From Tenacibaculum piscium (GTDB lineage Bacteria; Bacteroidota; Bacteroidia; Flavobacteriales; Flavobacteriaceae): a stretch of 64,000 bases of DNA. Below, in pieces: positions 45,093 through 54,102 of this stretch; within the stretch, counting starts at the first letter, position 1; each line of letters begins with the position of its first letter. Position numbers and translations under genes: made by a program. The stretch lies in assembly GCF_021390715.1 (NCBI RefSeq), contig NZ_JAJGWT010000002.1:62001-126000 (forward strand). The letters run 5' to 3'. The notes beneath the pieces were generated by a model. The model did not search any database, had not been told where the DNA came from, and saw only the letters and a list, made by a program, of their open reading frames with translations.

Positions 45093-45659
45093 TTAAAAAC
45101 GGTATCCAAATGAAACGCCTCCTCTACCAGAAAATTCAGGTGAATGCTTATCAAAGCCTAAATATCGTCCACCTCCTAAAGAAACATCTAAGGTAAAACC
45201 ATTTTTATTTACCCATTTCCAACCCAATGCCATTCCGAAAGAGACATCAAAAAAATCATGATAATATTCTTTATAGGTTGATGAGTGATTATTATTATCA
45301 TAAACAGGCTCATAATAATCTTCTGGGTTTTCTCCTGAAGCAAACTTTGTATATACTTCTGCAAAAAATCCTCTTGCACCATAATCTTGTTTATTAAAAA
45401 AATACATTCTAAAAAAAGGTGTTACAGCAAATTTTTCGTAATAAAGATCATCATCTTGAAAATTTAATAACAAAGAAACTCCATACCCCATATTCTGATT
45501 ATCTACACGCTCATAACTAACGTCAAGTGCTCTCATAAAAGCCAAGTCGAAAGCGTCTATTTTAAATTCATTTTTAGCTGGTGTAATTTTTTCTTCTGAT
45601 GTTTGTGCAAAAGCGGTAAACGATACGGTTAATAAAAACAGGTATATAAATTTTTTCAT
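45093..45659 (-). CDS. Exported beta-barrel-like protein of unknown function
   Basis: A 188-residue protein with a clear signal peptide (LFLLTVSFTAFAQT). The mature part is a series of amphipathic aromatic-rich strands (FDLAFMRALDVSYERVD, GYGVSLLLNF, AVTPFFRMYFFN, GFFAEVYTKFASG, FDVSFGMALGWKW, FTLDVSLGGGRYLG) and ends in GGVSFGYRF, a C-terminal aromatic residue as in outer-membrane barrels. It resembles small DUF3575-like outer-membrane proteins, but I cannot assign a family firmly. A CAAATATA (-7 on the minus strand) is at 45682-45689. It has its own terminator, so it is monocistronic. Confidence 0.7.
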   Translation of the reverse strand: MKKFIYLFLLTVSFTAFAQTSEEKITPAKNEFKIDAFDLAFMRALDVSYERVDNQNMGYGVSLLLNFQDDDLYYEKFAVTPFFRMYFFNKQDYGARGFFAEVYTKFASGENPEDYYEPVYDNNNHSSTYKEYYHDFFDVSFGMALGWKWVNKNGFTLDVSLGGGRYLGFDKHSPEFSGRGGVSFGYRF

Positions 45660-45753
45660 GCTTGTTTTAATTTATTTTAAACAAATATAAGTAAATAGCA
45701 GTGTGTTCTACAAATAAAACAAACAACTATTTTATCAATAATTTACAATATAT

Positions 45754-45790
45754 AAAACCCTCCATTTTTATATAAAAATGGAGGGTTTTT
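45754..45790 (-). terminator. Terminator after glnS
   Basis: AAAACCCTCCATTTTTA pairs with TAAAAATGGAGGGTTTT with a tiny central loop and T run on the minus strand; among the strongest hairpins in the window. Confidence 0.92.
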
Positions 45791-45836
45791 GTAATCTTAT
45801 TTTTTCAACTTAAATAAAGCTAAAAAACACGACTAT

Positions 45837-47537
45837 TTAATCGGTTTTTTTATTTGCATTTGCCCAATTATCTTTTAATCCAACTGTTTTATTGAAAACT
45901 AAATTTTCTGAAGTCGAATCGTCATCAACATTAAAATACCCTAAACGTTGAAACTGAAATTGCTCACCAATTTTTGCCGTTTGCAAGCTTGGTTCTACAA
46001 AAGCAGTAATTTTTTCTAATGAATTAGGATTTACAAATTCCATAAAATCTTTATCTTTATGTGAATCTGGTGCTTCATCAGAAAATAATCTATCGTACAC
46101 TCTAACCTCCGCTTTTACGGCGTGTTTTATAGAAACCCAATGTAACGTTCCTTTTACTTTACGCTTGCTTTCTTCGGTATCGCTTCCTGATTTTGTTAAC
46201 GGATCATACGTACAGTGAATTACGGTAATTTCTCCATTTTCATCTTTTTCACAACTTGTTGCCGTTATAAAATACGCATTTTTTAAACGAACTTCTTTTC
46301 CTATTTTTAATCGGAAGAATTTTCTATTTGCTTCTTCTCTAAAATCTTCTCTTTCGATATAAATTTCTCTTGAAAAAGGAACAATTCTAGTACCAGAATT
46401 TTCATCTTCAGGATTATTTTCTGCAATAAGAATTTCTTCTCTACCTTCAGGATAATTATCAATAATTACTTTTACAGGATCTAAAACTCCCATAACTCTG
46501 TTGGCTTTTTTGTTTAAATCTTCACGGATTTTAAACTCTAATAAAGAAACATCAATGACATTTTCTCTTTTAGAAACTCCAACGGTTTCTATAAAATTAC
46601 GGATTGAAGCTGGTGTATATCCACGTCTTCTTAATCCAGAAATTGTTGGCATTCTTGGGTCATCCCATCCGTTTACAATGCCATTTTCTACCAAAGTTAA
46701 TAACTTACGCTTACTCATAATCGTGTAGCTTAAGTTTAAACGAGAAAACTCACGTTGTTTCGGTGGATTTGGAAATTCCGTTTTACTATATTCGTACACA
46801 TTGTCACGAAACCAGTTATATAAATCTCTGTGCGGTTTAAATTCTAAAGAACATAATGAGTGTGAAATTTGCTCTAAATAATCACTTTCTCCGTGTGTCC
46901 AATCGTACATTGGATAAATAACCCAATCATTTCCTGTTCGGTGATGCGCTTTTTTCAAAACACGATACATTAACGGATCACGCAATAACATATTTGGTGA
47001 TTCCATATCAATTTTAGCACGTAAAACATGTATTCCTTCTTCAAACTCACCAGCTTTCATTCGGCTAAATAAGTCTAAATTTTCTTCGACACTTCTATTT
47101 CTATAAGGACTATTCGTTCCTACTTGCGTTGGCGTTCCTTTTTGAGCACGCATTTCTTCAGAAGATTGACTATCGACATAGGCTTTTCCGTCTTTTATCA
47201 ATAAAACAGCCCAATCGTATAATTGCTGAAAATAATCAGAAGAATACAATTCTTTATCCCATTGATATCCTAACCAAGCGACATCTTTTTTAATAGCATC
47301 TACATATTCTTGTTCTTCTTTGGCAGGATTTGTATCATCAAAACGCAAGTTTACGGGAGCGTTATATTTCTGTCCTAATCCGAAACTAATTCCGATGGCT
47401 TTTGTGTGTCCGATATGCAAATATCCATTAGGTTCTGGAGGAAAACGAAAACGTAAATTTTCTTTTGACATTCCATTTGCCAAATCCTCTTCAATAATTT
47501 GTTCTAAAAAATTCAATGATTTTTTTTCTTCTGACAT
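45837..47537 (-). CDS. glnS: Glutaminyl-tRNA synthetase
   Basis: Class I synthetase that charges tRNA-Gln directly. The 566-residue protein has RFPPEPNGYLHIGHTKA (HIGH motif), LRFDDTNPAKE, the tRNA-contacting YPMYDWTHGESDYLEQISHSLCSLEF, and the MSKRKL loop. The beta-barrel anticodon-binding domains occupy residues about 345-560, with HWVSIKHAVKAEVRVYDRLF. Bacteria lacking GlnRS use transamidation; the gene here implies direct charging. Its own hairpin terminator lies 47 bases downstream. Confidence 0.97.
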   Translation of the reverse strand: MSEEKKSLNFLEQIIEEDLANGMSKENLRFRFPPEPNGYLHIGHTKAIGISFGLGQKYNAPVNLRFDDTNPAKEEQEYVDAIKKDVAWLGYQWDKELYSSDYFQQLYDWAVLLIKDGKAYVDSQSSEEMRAQKGTPTQVGTNSPYRNRSVEENLDLFSRMKAGEFEEGIHVLRAKIDMESPNMLLRDPLMYRVLKKAHHRTGNDWVIYPMYDWTHGESDYLEQISHSLCSLEFKPHRDLYNWFRDNVYEYSKTEFPNPPKQREFSRLNLSYTIMSKRKLLTLVENGIVNGWDDPRMPTISGLRRRGYTPASIRNFIETVGVSKRENVIDVSLLEFKIREDLNKKANRVMGVLDPVKVIIDNYPEGREEILIAENNPEDENSGTRIVPFSREIYIEREDFREEANRKFFRLKIGKEVRLKNAYFITATSCEKDENGEITVIHCTYDPLTKSGSDTEESKRKVKGTLHWVSIKHAVKAEVRVYDRLFSDEAPDSHKDKDFMEFVNPNSLEKITAFVEPSLQTAKIGEQFQFQRLGYFNVDDDSTSENLVFNKTVGLKDNWANANKKTD

Positions 47538-47600
47538 TTTTTGTTGAATTGAGATGCAAAATTACGGAAAATTGTTGAAGAAAATTTTATCCTAAAAATA

Positions 47601-47636
47601 GAAAAGCGAAAATTCTATATAGGATTTTCGCTTTTC
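47601..47636 (-). terminator. Terminator after the M1 peptidase gene
   Basis: GAAAAGCGAAAAT (47601-47613) pairs with ATTTTCGCTTTTC (47624-47636), ten-base loop, between the peptidase stop and the glnS start. Confidence 0.82.
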
Positions 47637-47660
47637 TTAAAATTATTTTGTTTGTCTTTT

Positions 47661-49532
47661 TTATTTACCGTACGAATTATTTTCTAAATTAACATCTGCC
47701 ATTAATTTTGAAGCATCAATTTGTACTGATTTTACAGTTTTAGAAGTAGTAAAACTATAGGTTGGATGTGCAAATGTCCAATCTTCAATAATTGTTGCTT
47801 TTGTTGGTTTTTCGCCACGCATCATTCGTAACGGAATATTAAAAGATTCTTTCGAACCATCAGTATAAACTACCTCAACATCAATAGGCATTGGCATTCT
47901 ACCAATTCTTTCTAAAGTAATTTCTTTTCCGTTTACCGATTTTACACCATAATCAATGGTGTGTGTGGTTTGTGTCCATTCGTTTAAAAACCAATCTAAT
48001 TGAATTCCTGAAACTTTTTCAGCCGTTCTTTTGATATCGTTTGGCGTTGGATGTTTAAAAGAGAAATCAGTAAAATATTTTTTTAAGGTTTTAGCCGTAT
48101 TTTCTTTTCCGATAATATATTCTAGATGCGTTAAGAAAATATTTCCTTTTGAGTAACTTCCCATTCCGTACGCCATATTTGTATGATAGCGGTCGGCGTG
48201 TGTAGAAAGAGATTCTTCTAAATTATTTTCTACCACATAATTATAATATCTGTAAGAACCAGCGTGTGGATTTTGATCCTTTTTAGCTAAAATTTCATTT
48301 TCGGCTTTGTTAGAAATATAGGTTGTAAAACCTTCATCCATCCAAGAATGTTTAGTTTCATTAGATGCTAATAAAAACTGAAACCAAGTATGTGCTAACT
48401 CATGCGCTGTAACGCCAAATAGGCTTCCCCAGTTACGTTTTCCTGTAATTAAAGTACTCATTGCATATTCCATTCCACCGTCACCACCTTGAATTACAGA
48501 ATATTGTTTATATGGATATTGCCCAATATTCTCACTAAAATAGGTCATTAATTCAGCGGTTTTAGGCTGTAATTTTTTCCAATTTTTCAGATATTTTTTA
48601 TCTAATGTTTTTTTGTATAAAAAGTGCAAATCGATACCATTTTTCATAGTCAAGATATCGTGTTTATATTCAGGATCGGCTGCCCAAGTAAAATCGTGTA
48701 CGTTTGGTGCGGTAAACTTCCATGTTAATTTTTGTCCTGAAGGAATTTTTAGAGCATCTTTTTTATTTTCATATCCATGCCCTACTTCCTGCGGATTTTG
48801 AAGATATCCAGTTCCTCCAACGGTATAATTTTTATCAATATGAAGCGTTACGTTAAAATCGCCCCAAACACCGTGAAATTCACGTCCTAAGTACGGAGGC
48901 GTATGCCAACCTTCGAAATCATATTCTGCCATTTTCGGATACCACTGCGCCATAGATAATGCCACGCCTTCTTCGCTATTTCTTCCAGAGCGACGAATTT
49001 GTTTAGGAACTTGTGCATCAAAAATCATATCAAAAGTTACGCTTTCTCCTGGTTGAATTGCTTTATTTAAAGTAACCTCCAAAATAGTTCCAACAGTTTG
49101 GTGTTTTACTATTGCACCGTTTTGTTTTAAAGAATTTACTTTGATATAACCTATTTCTGATGCTGATAATTTACTAATTCTATCGCCAACTCTTTTATCT
49201 GGATCTTTGATGTTTTTTGAACGCACATCCATTTGAGAATTTGGTTGAAAGGCATTAAAATATAAATGATAAAACACTTTTTTTAATTCATCGGGTGAAT
49301 TATTGGTGTATATTAATTTTTGCGTTCCTTTATATTGATAGGTTTTTACGTCCATATCAATATCCATCGTATAATCGACATGTTGTTGCCAATAATTTTT
49401 AATTATAGGATTATTGACTATTTTTAGTTGATTATTTTCAGTTAGATTTTTCGTGTTTTTTATATTTTTTGCACTTGTTGAAGCACAAGAAATCATCGAC
49501 AATAATGAAAGTCCTAAGATTATTTTTTTCAT
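47661..49532 (-). CDS. M1 family metallopeptidase lipoprotein
   Basis: A 623-residue lipoprotein with lipobox ending in MISC (about residue 16). The catalytic domain has the exopeptidase motif GGDGGMEYAMS (GAMEN-like) and the zinc site HELAHTWF at 377-384, with the third ligand Glu400 in WMDEGF (HEXXHX18E). An N-terminal beta domain carries YQYKGTQKLIYTN and PYLGREFHGVWGDFNVTLHID. It is probably anchored to the outer or inner membrane and trims peptides for uptake. No T9SS C-terminal sorting domain is seen. It has its own terminator, and follows the S8 protease gene after another terminator. Confidence 0.92.
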   Translation of the reverse strand: MKKIILGLSLLSMISCASTSAKNIKNTKNLTENNQLKIVNNPIIKNYWQQHVDYTMDIDMDVKTYQYKGTQKLIYTNNSPDELKKVFYHLYFNAFQPNSQMDVRSKNIKDPDKRVGDRISKLSASEIGYIKVNSLKQNGAIVKHQTVGTILEVTLNKAIQPGESVTFDMIFDAQVPKQIRRSGRNSEEGVALSMAQWYPKMAEYDFEGWHTPPYLGREFHGVWGDFNVTLHIDKNYTVGGTGYLQNPQEVGHGYENKKDALKIPSGQKLTWKFTAPNVHDFTWAADPEYKHDILTMKNGIDLHFLYKKTLDKKYLKNWKKLQPKTAELMTYFSENIGQYPYKQYSVIQGGDGGMEYAMSTLITGKRNWGSLFGVTAHELAHTWFQFLLASNETKHSWMDEGFTTYISNKAENEILAKKDQNPHAGSYRYYNYVVENNLEESLSTHADRYHTNMAYGMGSYSKGNIFLTHLEYIIGKENTAKTLKKYFTDFSFKHPTPNDIKRTAEKVSGIQLDWFLNEWTQTTHTIDYGVKSVNGKEITLERIGRMPMPIDVEVVYTDGSKESFNIPLRMMRGEKPTKATIIEDWTFAHPTYSFTTSKTVKSVQIDASKLMADVNLENNSYGK

Positions 49533-49565
49533 ATGATTAGAAGTTATATTGATTTTTTATACAAA

Positions 49566-49596
49566 AAAAAAAGAGCATCAAAATAATGCTCTTTTT
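49566..49596 (-). terminator. Terminator after the S8 protease gene
   Basis: AAAAAGAGCAT pairs with ATGCTCTTTTT around a seven-base loop, with a long A run that is T-rich on the minus strand. Confidence 0.88.
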
Positions 49597-49657
49597 AAAA
49601 TTTTAGTATTTTTTAAATTTTTACTATTTTGGGTATTTGGATATTTTTTAGAATTGA

Positions 49658-51298
49658 TTATTTTCTTCCATTTACCATTCTATCTGCCATTCTAACTGCG
49701 TTGTAAGCATTTACGACACGTCCAGAAACTGATAAATCAGCAAAAGGCACTAAATCTCCCATAGGATTTTCTCTGGTTTGTGAACCTGGTTTTGTTACTA
49801 ATAAATCAATTTTAGTTCCAGAATTCATTAAAATATGTTTTACCTGACTTGCCGATAATTCAGGATAATACGAACGTACTAACGCTGCTACTCCTGCTGC
49901 CGAAGGTGCTGCCATTGAAGTTCCACTAAACTTTTTATATTCACCATCAGGTGTTGTAGAATGTACGTTTACTCCAGGAGCGAACACATCTACATTTATT
50001 TTTCCATAATTAGAAAAACTTGCTGGTAAGTTTTTGTTATAATTTGCGCTCATTGCTCCTAATGTTAGTACATTATCTGCAATTTCATTGACTAAATCTG
50101 GAGCATCATTTGGAAATGTTTTTTCAACATCGATATTTTTACCATCGTTACCAGCGGCATTTACGATTAATACATCTTTTTTAGCGGCATATTTAATGGC
50201 ATCATAAACCCATTCTTTATTTGGTGAAAAATCTTTACCAAAACTAGTATTGATTACTTTTGCGCCATTATCAACTGCGTAACGGATTCCTAAAGCAACA
50301 TCTTTATCATACTCATCTCCATCAGAAACCGAACGAACTGCCATCATTTTTACATTATCAGCAACTCCATTCATTCCTATTTGGTTATTACGAGTTGCCC
50401 CGATAATACCAGAAACATGCGAACCATGTGCTTCTCCTTTTTTAGAATGTCCTGTATTAGCATCACCATATCCTGGTTTATCCTTAATATCGTATGGGTT
50501 ATCACCTACAACTGCACGATAATCTGTTTTTAAATTATCACCTGCAATTACGCCTTGTGCTTTGATAATTCCATTTTCAAAATATTCTTTAGCTTCTTTA
50601 AAATCAGCAAAATAGCCTAACATATTACTAGCTAATGCTTTGGCTTTATTTAAGTTTACATCACTAGTATTAAGCGCTGCAACTGCTTCTTTTGTATAGT
50701 CTGATTTTCCAAAATATTTAGTTAAATTTTTATCAGCATCTGCACAGGCTGTTACTAATTTAGCGTATCTATCTTTTGTTTTTTTAGCGGCATCTACTTT
50801 TGTTTCTTGCACTGCTTTTACTTCGGATAAAGTAGCGGCATCTACTAAAGAAGGGTTTCTTAAAATACGTTCATATTCCAAATGTTCTTTGTATGATTTT
50901 CCTAAGAAGTTCCAACCATGAATATCATCAACATAGCCATTTTTATCATCATCAATTCCGTTTGCTGGAATTTCTTTTGTATTTACCCAAGCAACATCGG
51001 CTAAATCTTCATGTTTTAAGTCGGTACCTGTATCTACAACAGCAACAATAACAGCGGCATTTTTCTTTCCTTTTAAGAAACTGTATGCTTTATCGACACT
51101 CATTCCAGGAATAGAATCGGTTGCTAAATCTAAATGTTGCCAATTATCTTTTTGGTAGGTTGTTAGTTCGGCTTTTTTTGCTGAAATATTTACTACAGTA
51201 TTACTACCTGTAGGCACGGCTATTTTACTTACGGATGAACAACTTGTTAATATTGAAATTGCTACTGCCGAATAAAACATTGGTTTTAAAACTCTCAT
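49658..51298 (-). CDS. Subtilisin-like S8 family serine protease lipoprotein
   Basis: A 546-residue lipoprotein (ILTSC lipobox at about residue 20). The catalytic triad is complete: Asp89 in VVDTGTDLKHEDL, His291 in HGSHVSGI, and Ser461 in SGTSMAAPSAAG. A helical charged insert of about 150 residues lies between the Asp and His motifs, which is large for subtilisins but common among Bacteroidota lipoprotein members. No pro-domain and no type IX sorting domain are visible. The upstream MBL-fold hydrolase ends 11 bases before, so the two genes are cotranscribed. It probably degrades proteins in the periplasm or on the surface. Confidence 0.93.
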   Translation of the reverse strand: MRVLKPMFYSAVAISILTSCSSVSKIAVPTGSNTVVNISAKKAELTTYQKDNWQHLDLATDSIPGMSVDKAYSFLKGKKNAAVIVAVVDTGTDLKHEDLADVAWVNTKEIPANGIDDDKNGYVDDIHGWNFLGKSYKEHLEYERILRNPSLVDAATLSEVKAVQETKVDAAKKTKDRYAKLVTACADADKNLTKYFGKSDYTKEAVAALNTSDVNLNKAKALASNMLGYFADFKEAKEYFENGIIKAQGVIAGDNLKTDYRAVVGDNPYDIKDKPGYGDANTGHSKKGEAHGSHVSGIIGATRNNQIGMNGVADNVKMMAVRSVSDGDEYDKDVALGIRYAVDNGAKVINTSFGKDFSPNKEWVYDAIKYAAKKDVLIVNAAGNDGKNIDVEKTFPNDAPDLVNEIADNVLTLGAMSANYNKNLPASFSNYGKINVDVFAPGVNVHSTTPDGEYKKFSGTSMAAPSAAGVAALVRSYYPELSASQVKHILMNSGTKIDLLVTKPGSQTRENPMGDLVPFADLSVSGRVVNAYNAVRMADRMVNGRK

Positions 51299-51308
51299 AA
51301 TCTCTATC

Positions 51309-52154
51309 TTAATTAAATATATCTGTAAATTTATAACGTTCTTTTAAACGGACTCCTTTTTCGGTATGCTTAACGGTAATTACCTCATTATAAGCATCAT
51401 GCTCTAAGAATAAATAAAATTCTTTATCGGCAGCTTGGTTTAAAAAAATTCTTTTTTCTTCTATTGATAGTAAGGGTCTGGTATCATATCCCATAATATA
51501 TGGTAATGGAATATGCCCTACGGTTGGCAATAAATCGGCCATAAAAACGATGGTTTTTCCTTGATATTGAATTTTAGGAAGCATTTGTTTTTCGGTGTGT
51601 CCATCCATAAAAAGCACCTCAAAATCGAGTTGATTTTGTTGATTTTTTTGGATAAAATTTAATTGTCCATTTTCTTGAATTGGTTGTATATTTTCTTTTA
51701 GAAACGATGCTTTTTCACGAGGATTTGGTTGTGTTGCCCATTTCCAATGTTCTTGATTGCTCCAAACTTTGGCATTTTTAAAAGCGGGCATATAGCCTGT
51801 TTTATCGGTATTCCATTGAATTACGCCTCCACAATGATCAAAATGTAAATGTGTTAAAAACACGTCTGTAATGTCATCTCTATGAAAACCGTGTTTTGCT
51901 AAGGAAGTATCTAAAGAAAAATCGCCAAACATAGCATAATATCCGAAGAATTTATCGGATTGTTTACTTCCAATTCCAGTATCGATTAAGGTAAGTCGAT
52001 TACCATTTTGAACAAGCATACATCGCATACTCATGGAAATCAAATTATTACCATCAGCAGGATTTGTTTTTTGCCAAATCGTTTTAGGAACTACGCCAAA
52101 CATAGCGCCTCCATCTAATTTAAAATTACCAGTTTCTATTGAAAAAATTTGCAT
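51309..52154 (-). CDS. MBL-fold metallo-hydrolase
   Basis: A 281-residue metallo-beta-lactamase-fold hydrolase. The metal motif HLHFDHCGG places His102, His104, Asp106 and His107, and later metal residues are in DGHTEKQMLP, FMADLLPTVGH and FLEHDA. It has no signal peptide, so it is cytoplasmic. The overall shape resembles lactonase-like or YtnP-type members (FSLDTSLAKHGFHRDDITDVFLTH), but the substrate is not known. It is first in a two-gene unit with the S8 protease. Confidence 0.88.
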   Translation of the reverse strand: MQIFSIETGNFKLDGGAMFGVVPKTIWQKTNPADGNNLISMSMRCMLVQNGNRLTLIDTGIGSKQSDKFFGYYAMFGDFSLDTSLAKHGFHRDDITDVFLTHLHFDHCGGVIQWNTDKTGYMPAFKNAKVWSNQEHWKWATQPNPREKASFLKENIQPIQENGQLNFIQKNQQNQLDFEVLFMDGHTEKQMLPKIQYQGKTIVFMADLLPTVGHIPLPYIMGYDTRPLLSIEEKRIFLNQAADKEFYLFLEHDAYNEVITVKHTEKGVRLKERYKFTDIFN

Positions 52155-52201
52155 ACTTACAAAGATGCAGCATTTTAAGGAAACTTTTTGTTAATAAAAA
52201 C

Positions 52202-52234
52202 AAAAAAAGACGTTCTAATAAGAACGTCTTTTAA
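52202..52234 (-). terminator. Terminator after the Ppx/GppA-like lipoprotein gene
   Basis: Perfect 12-bp stem AAAAGACGTTCT / AGAACGTCTTTT with the loop AATA; T run on the minus strand. Confidence 0.92.
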
Positions 52235-52289
52235 AAAAATTGAAATTTTTATTTTTTAAAGCTTGCTTTTTTTTAATGAATTAGGATAT

Positions 52290-53267
52290 TTATTCGTTTT
52301 CGTTCAGGGCTAATAAAAATCCGATTGTAAAGTTAGCATCCCAATCAAATACAAATCTTTTGCATCCTGTTTCTTCTGCAATTGCTTTAAAGATAGTTAA
52401 TCCGCTTGCGACTTTTTTCCCTTTTCTTTTTACGACATCATCATAACGGCTTACATCTGGAGTTAGCATGGTAAACCTATTTTTATCCGTTCTAAGAGCT
52501 TTTGCCATATTATATGGTACACCTCCGATAATAAAGCATAATGATTTTTTTCCTTTAGGAATATGTGCAGCGATGCTTTTTATTTCTTTCGAAACGGTAC
52601 TATCTGGTATATTATTTTGAAAATATTTAGATCCATAAGAATTTTCACCAACTATTTCTTTCCCTTGATAATATGAAATTTTAGTATTTCCAGAACCGAT
52701 ATCTACCACATAAGCGATGCTTTTAAAATTATTTGGTAAAACAGCTTTCAACGCATAAATCCCTTCTTCTTCTGCGGTAACTTCGTTAACTACATATCCG
52801 ATGGTTTTTAATTGATTGATAATAATTTTAGACGTATCTGATATTTTTGCCCCAGAACTTACCACAAAATGAATATCTTCGGATTTAACGCCGTATTCAA
52901 TAATTGATTGAATATAATTTTTAAGTTTTTTACTCACTTCATTAACATTTGTCATTCCTTCTAAAATAAGGCTATTTCCAAATTCTTTACTGATAACTTC
53001 GTAATTGCTATCTTTATCAACCTTAACAATAAAAGAGTTAAAACCAGAAGCACCTAATTCTACGACACCTTTTAAGGTTCCGTTAACAGGTTTTTTTGGT
53101 GTGTAATTAAAGCTTGCTACTTTGTCTTCTTTTTGATTATCAACAACGGTTTTAAGTTCTTTTTTTGCTGATTCAGGCGTTTTTTTAGCTTCGGATTTTT
53201 CATCTCCACAAGCGCCTAAGAGAAATAAACCTAAAATAATGAAGGGTACTAATACTAACTTTTTCAT
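52290..53267 (-). CDS. Lipoprotein with Ppx/GppA-like ASKHA domain
   Basis: A 325-residue protein with a clear lipobox (LLGAC, Cys20) followed by acidic residues, a short Lys/Glu linker, then a domain (about 65-325) that follows the pattern of exopolyphosphatase/GppA: a phosphate-1 loop VVELGASGFNSF (Glu70-Phe77), EDIHFVVSSGAKIS, an IGYVVNEVTAEEEGIYALKA stretch like the conserved I-S-G-E-E-E-A block, the phosphate-2 loop VVDIGSGNTKISYY (Asp189), and GSKYFQNNIP. Ppx and GppA are normally cytoplasmic, so export on a lipid anchor is strange. The Asp normally found in the first loop is Glu here. The assignment is by eye and needs structure comparison. It has a consensus promoter and its own terminator. 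Confidence 0.65.
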   Translation of the reverse strand: MKKLVLVPFIILGLFLLGACGDEKSEAKKTPESAKKELKTVVDNQKEDKVASFNYTPKKPVNGTLKGVVELGASGFNSFIVKVDKDSNYEVISKEFGNSLILEGMTNVNEVSKKLKNYIQSIIEYGVKSEDIHFVVSSGAKISDTSKIIINQLKTIGYVVNEVTAEEEGIYALKAVLPNNFKSIAYVVDIGSGNTKISYYQGKEIVGENSYGSKYFQNNIPDSTVSKEIKSIAAHIPKGKKSLCFIIGGVPYNMAKALRTDKNRFTMLTPDVSRYDDVVKRKGKKVASGLTIFKAIAEETGCKRFVFDWDANFTIGFLLALNENE

Positions 53268-53283
53268 AATAATAATTTAGGAA

Positions 53284-53313
53284 CAAATATACTTTTTTTG
53301 ATTTTTTTAACAA
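53284..53313 (-). promoter_or_regulatory. Promoter of the Ppx/GppA-like lipoprotein gene
   Basis: On the minus strand TTG (53313-53311), 19 bases, TATATTTG (53291-53284): a full consensus match. The start codon is 17 bases downstream of the box. Confidence 0.75.
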
Positions 53314-53352
53314 TATTTTTACATGAACTTATTGTTAAGTTTTTGAGCAAAA

Positions 53353-53386
53353 AAAACCTTATAAATCAAAAGACTTATAAGGTTTT
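53353..53386 (-). terminator. tRNA-Cys terminator
   Basis: AAAACCTTATAA (53353-53364) pairs with TTATAAGGTTTT (53375-53386), and a T run follows on the minus strand. It starts four bases after the tRNA 3' end. Confidence 0.9.
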
Positions 53387-53390
53387 GTAG

Positions 53391-53461
53391 AGGTGTCTAG
53401 CGGATTCGAACCGCTGTACATGGTTTTGCAAACCATTGCCTAGCCACTCGGCCAAGACACC
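53391..53461 (-). tRNA. tRNA-Cys (anticodon GCA)
   Basis: The minus strand folds into a 71-nt cloverleaf. The acceptor stem is GGTGTCT / AGACACC with discriminator U, a cysteine identity element. The D arm is GCC / GGC, the anticodon stem ATGGT / ACCAT encloses the loop TTGCAAA with anticodon GCA, and the T arm is AGCGG-TTCGAAT-CCGCT. The CCA end is not encoded. A strong terminator follows at once, so it is a single-gene transcript. The 319-base space between the neighbouring protein genes (53268-53586) holds only this tRNA, its terminator and the promoter of the lipoprotein gene. Confidence 0.97.
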
Positions 53462-53586
53462 TTTTAATAATTAAGACTGCAAATTTACATTTTTTTTTTT
53501 AAACTTTCCTTTTTTTATAGAAATTTTTATAAAAATGTTATCAACATTATAGCAATACTATGTCAACAACTTATAAACATTTTACG

Positions 53587-53949
53587 TTAATAGGTACGTA
53601 CATCTTTTAAAATAATTACGACTTCGGATACATTTCCTCCGATTGGCGGATTAATTTTAGCAACACTAACTTCTGCTTGTTCAACAAGTTGAATTTCTTT
53701 GAAGATTCTGTTTAAAATACGCTGTGCAACGTGTTCTAATAATTCCGAACGAATTGCCATTTCTTCTTTTACAATATGATTTAAATGGACATAATCTACC
53801 GTATCGGCAAGTTTATCTGTTTTTGATGATTTTTGTAAATTCGCTTTTACCTCAATATCCACACGATATTCTGAACCAATTTTAGCTTCCTCTTCTAAAC
53901 ATCCATGATTTGTAAATAATCGAATATTATTTACACGTATCGTTCCCAT
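53587..53949 (-). CDS. folB: Dihydroneopterin aldolase
   Basis: FolB splits dihydroneopterin to 6-hydroxymethyl-dihydropterin in folate synthesis. The 120-residue protein starts MGTIRVNNIRLFTNHGCLEEEAKIGSEY and has the catalytic-core segments DTVDYVHLNHIVKEEM, SELLEHVAQRILNRIF and AEVSVAKINPPIGGNVSEVVI. The in-frame ATGs at 53976 and 53985 would add up to twelve residues (METTGKTQT); I choose 53949 because FolB proteins begin right at this strand. A TATTTTTG -7-like box is at 54030-54023 on this strand. Divergent from the RimK-like gene. Confidence 0.9.
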   Translation of the reverse strand: MGTIRVNNIRLFTNHGCLEEEAKIGSEYRVDIEVKANLQKSSKTDKLADTVDYVHLNHIVKEEMAIRSELLEHVAQRILNRIFKEIQLVEQAEVSVAKINPPIGGNVSEVVIILKDVRTY

Positions 53950-54102
53950 CGTTTGCGTCTTTCCAGTCGTTTCCATAATTTTCACCTAATTTGCAATCAG
54001 AATTTTATTAAACTTATAAACACAAAAATACACTTCTTTTTTTTAAATAAATTTTCACTCGAAAAAAACAGTAATTTTGTCTAGCATCAATACTTCAAAT
54101 TT

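Noticed and set aside
53391..53461. Alanine identity (anticodon TGC) for the tRNA
   Set aside because: A correct reading of the minus strand gives loop TTGCAAA with anticodon GCA, and discriminator U and stems fit tRNA-Cys.
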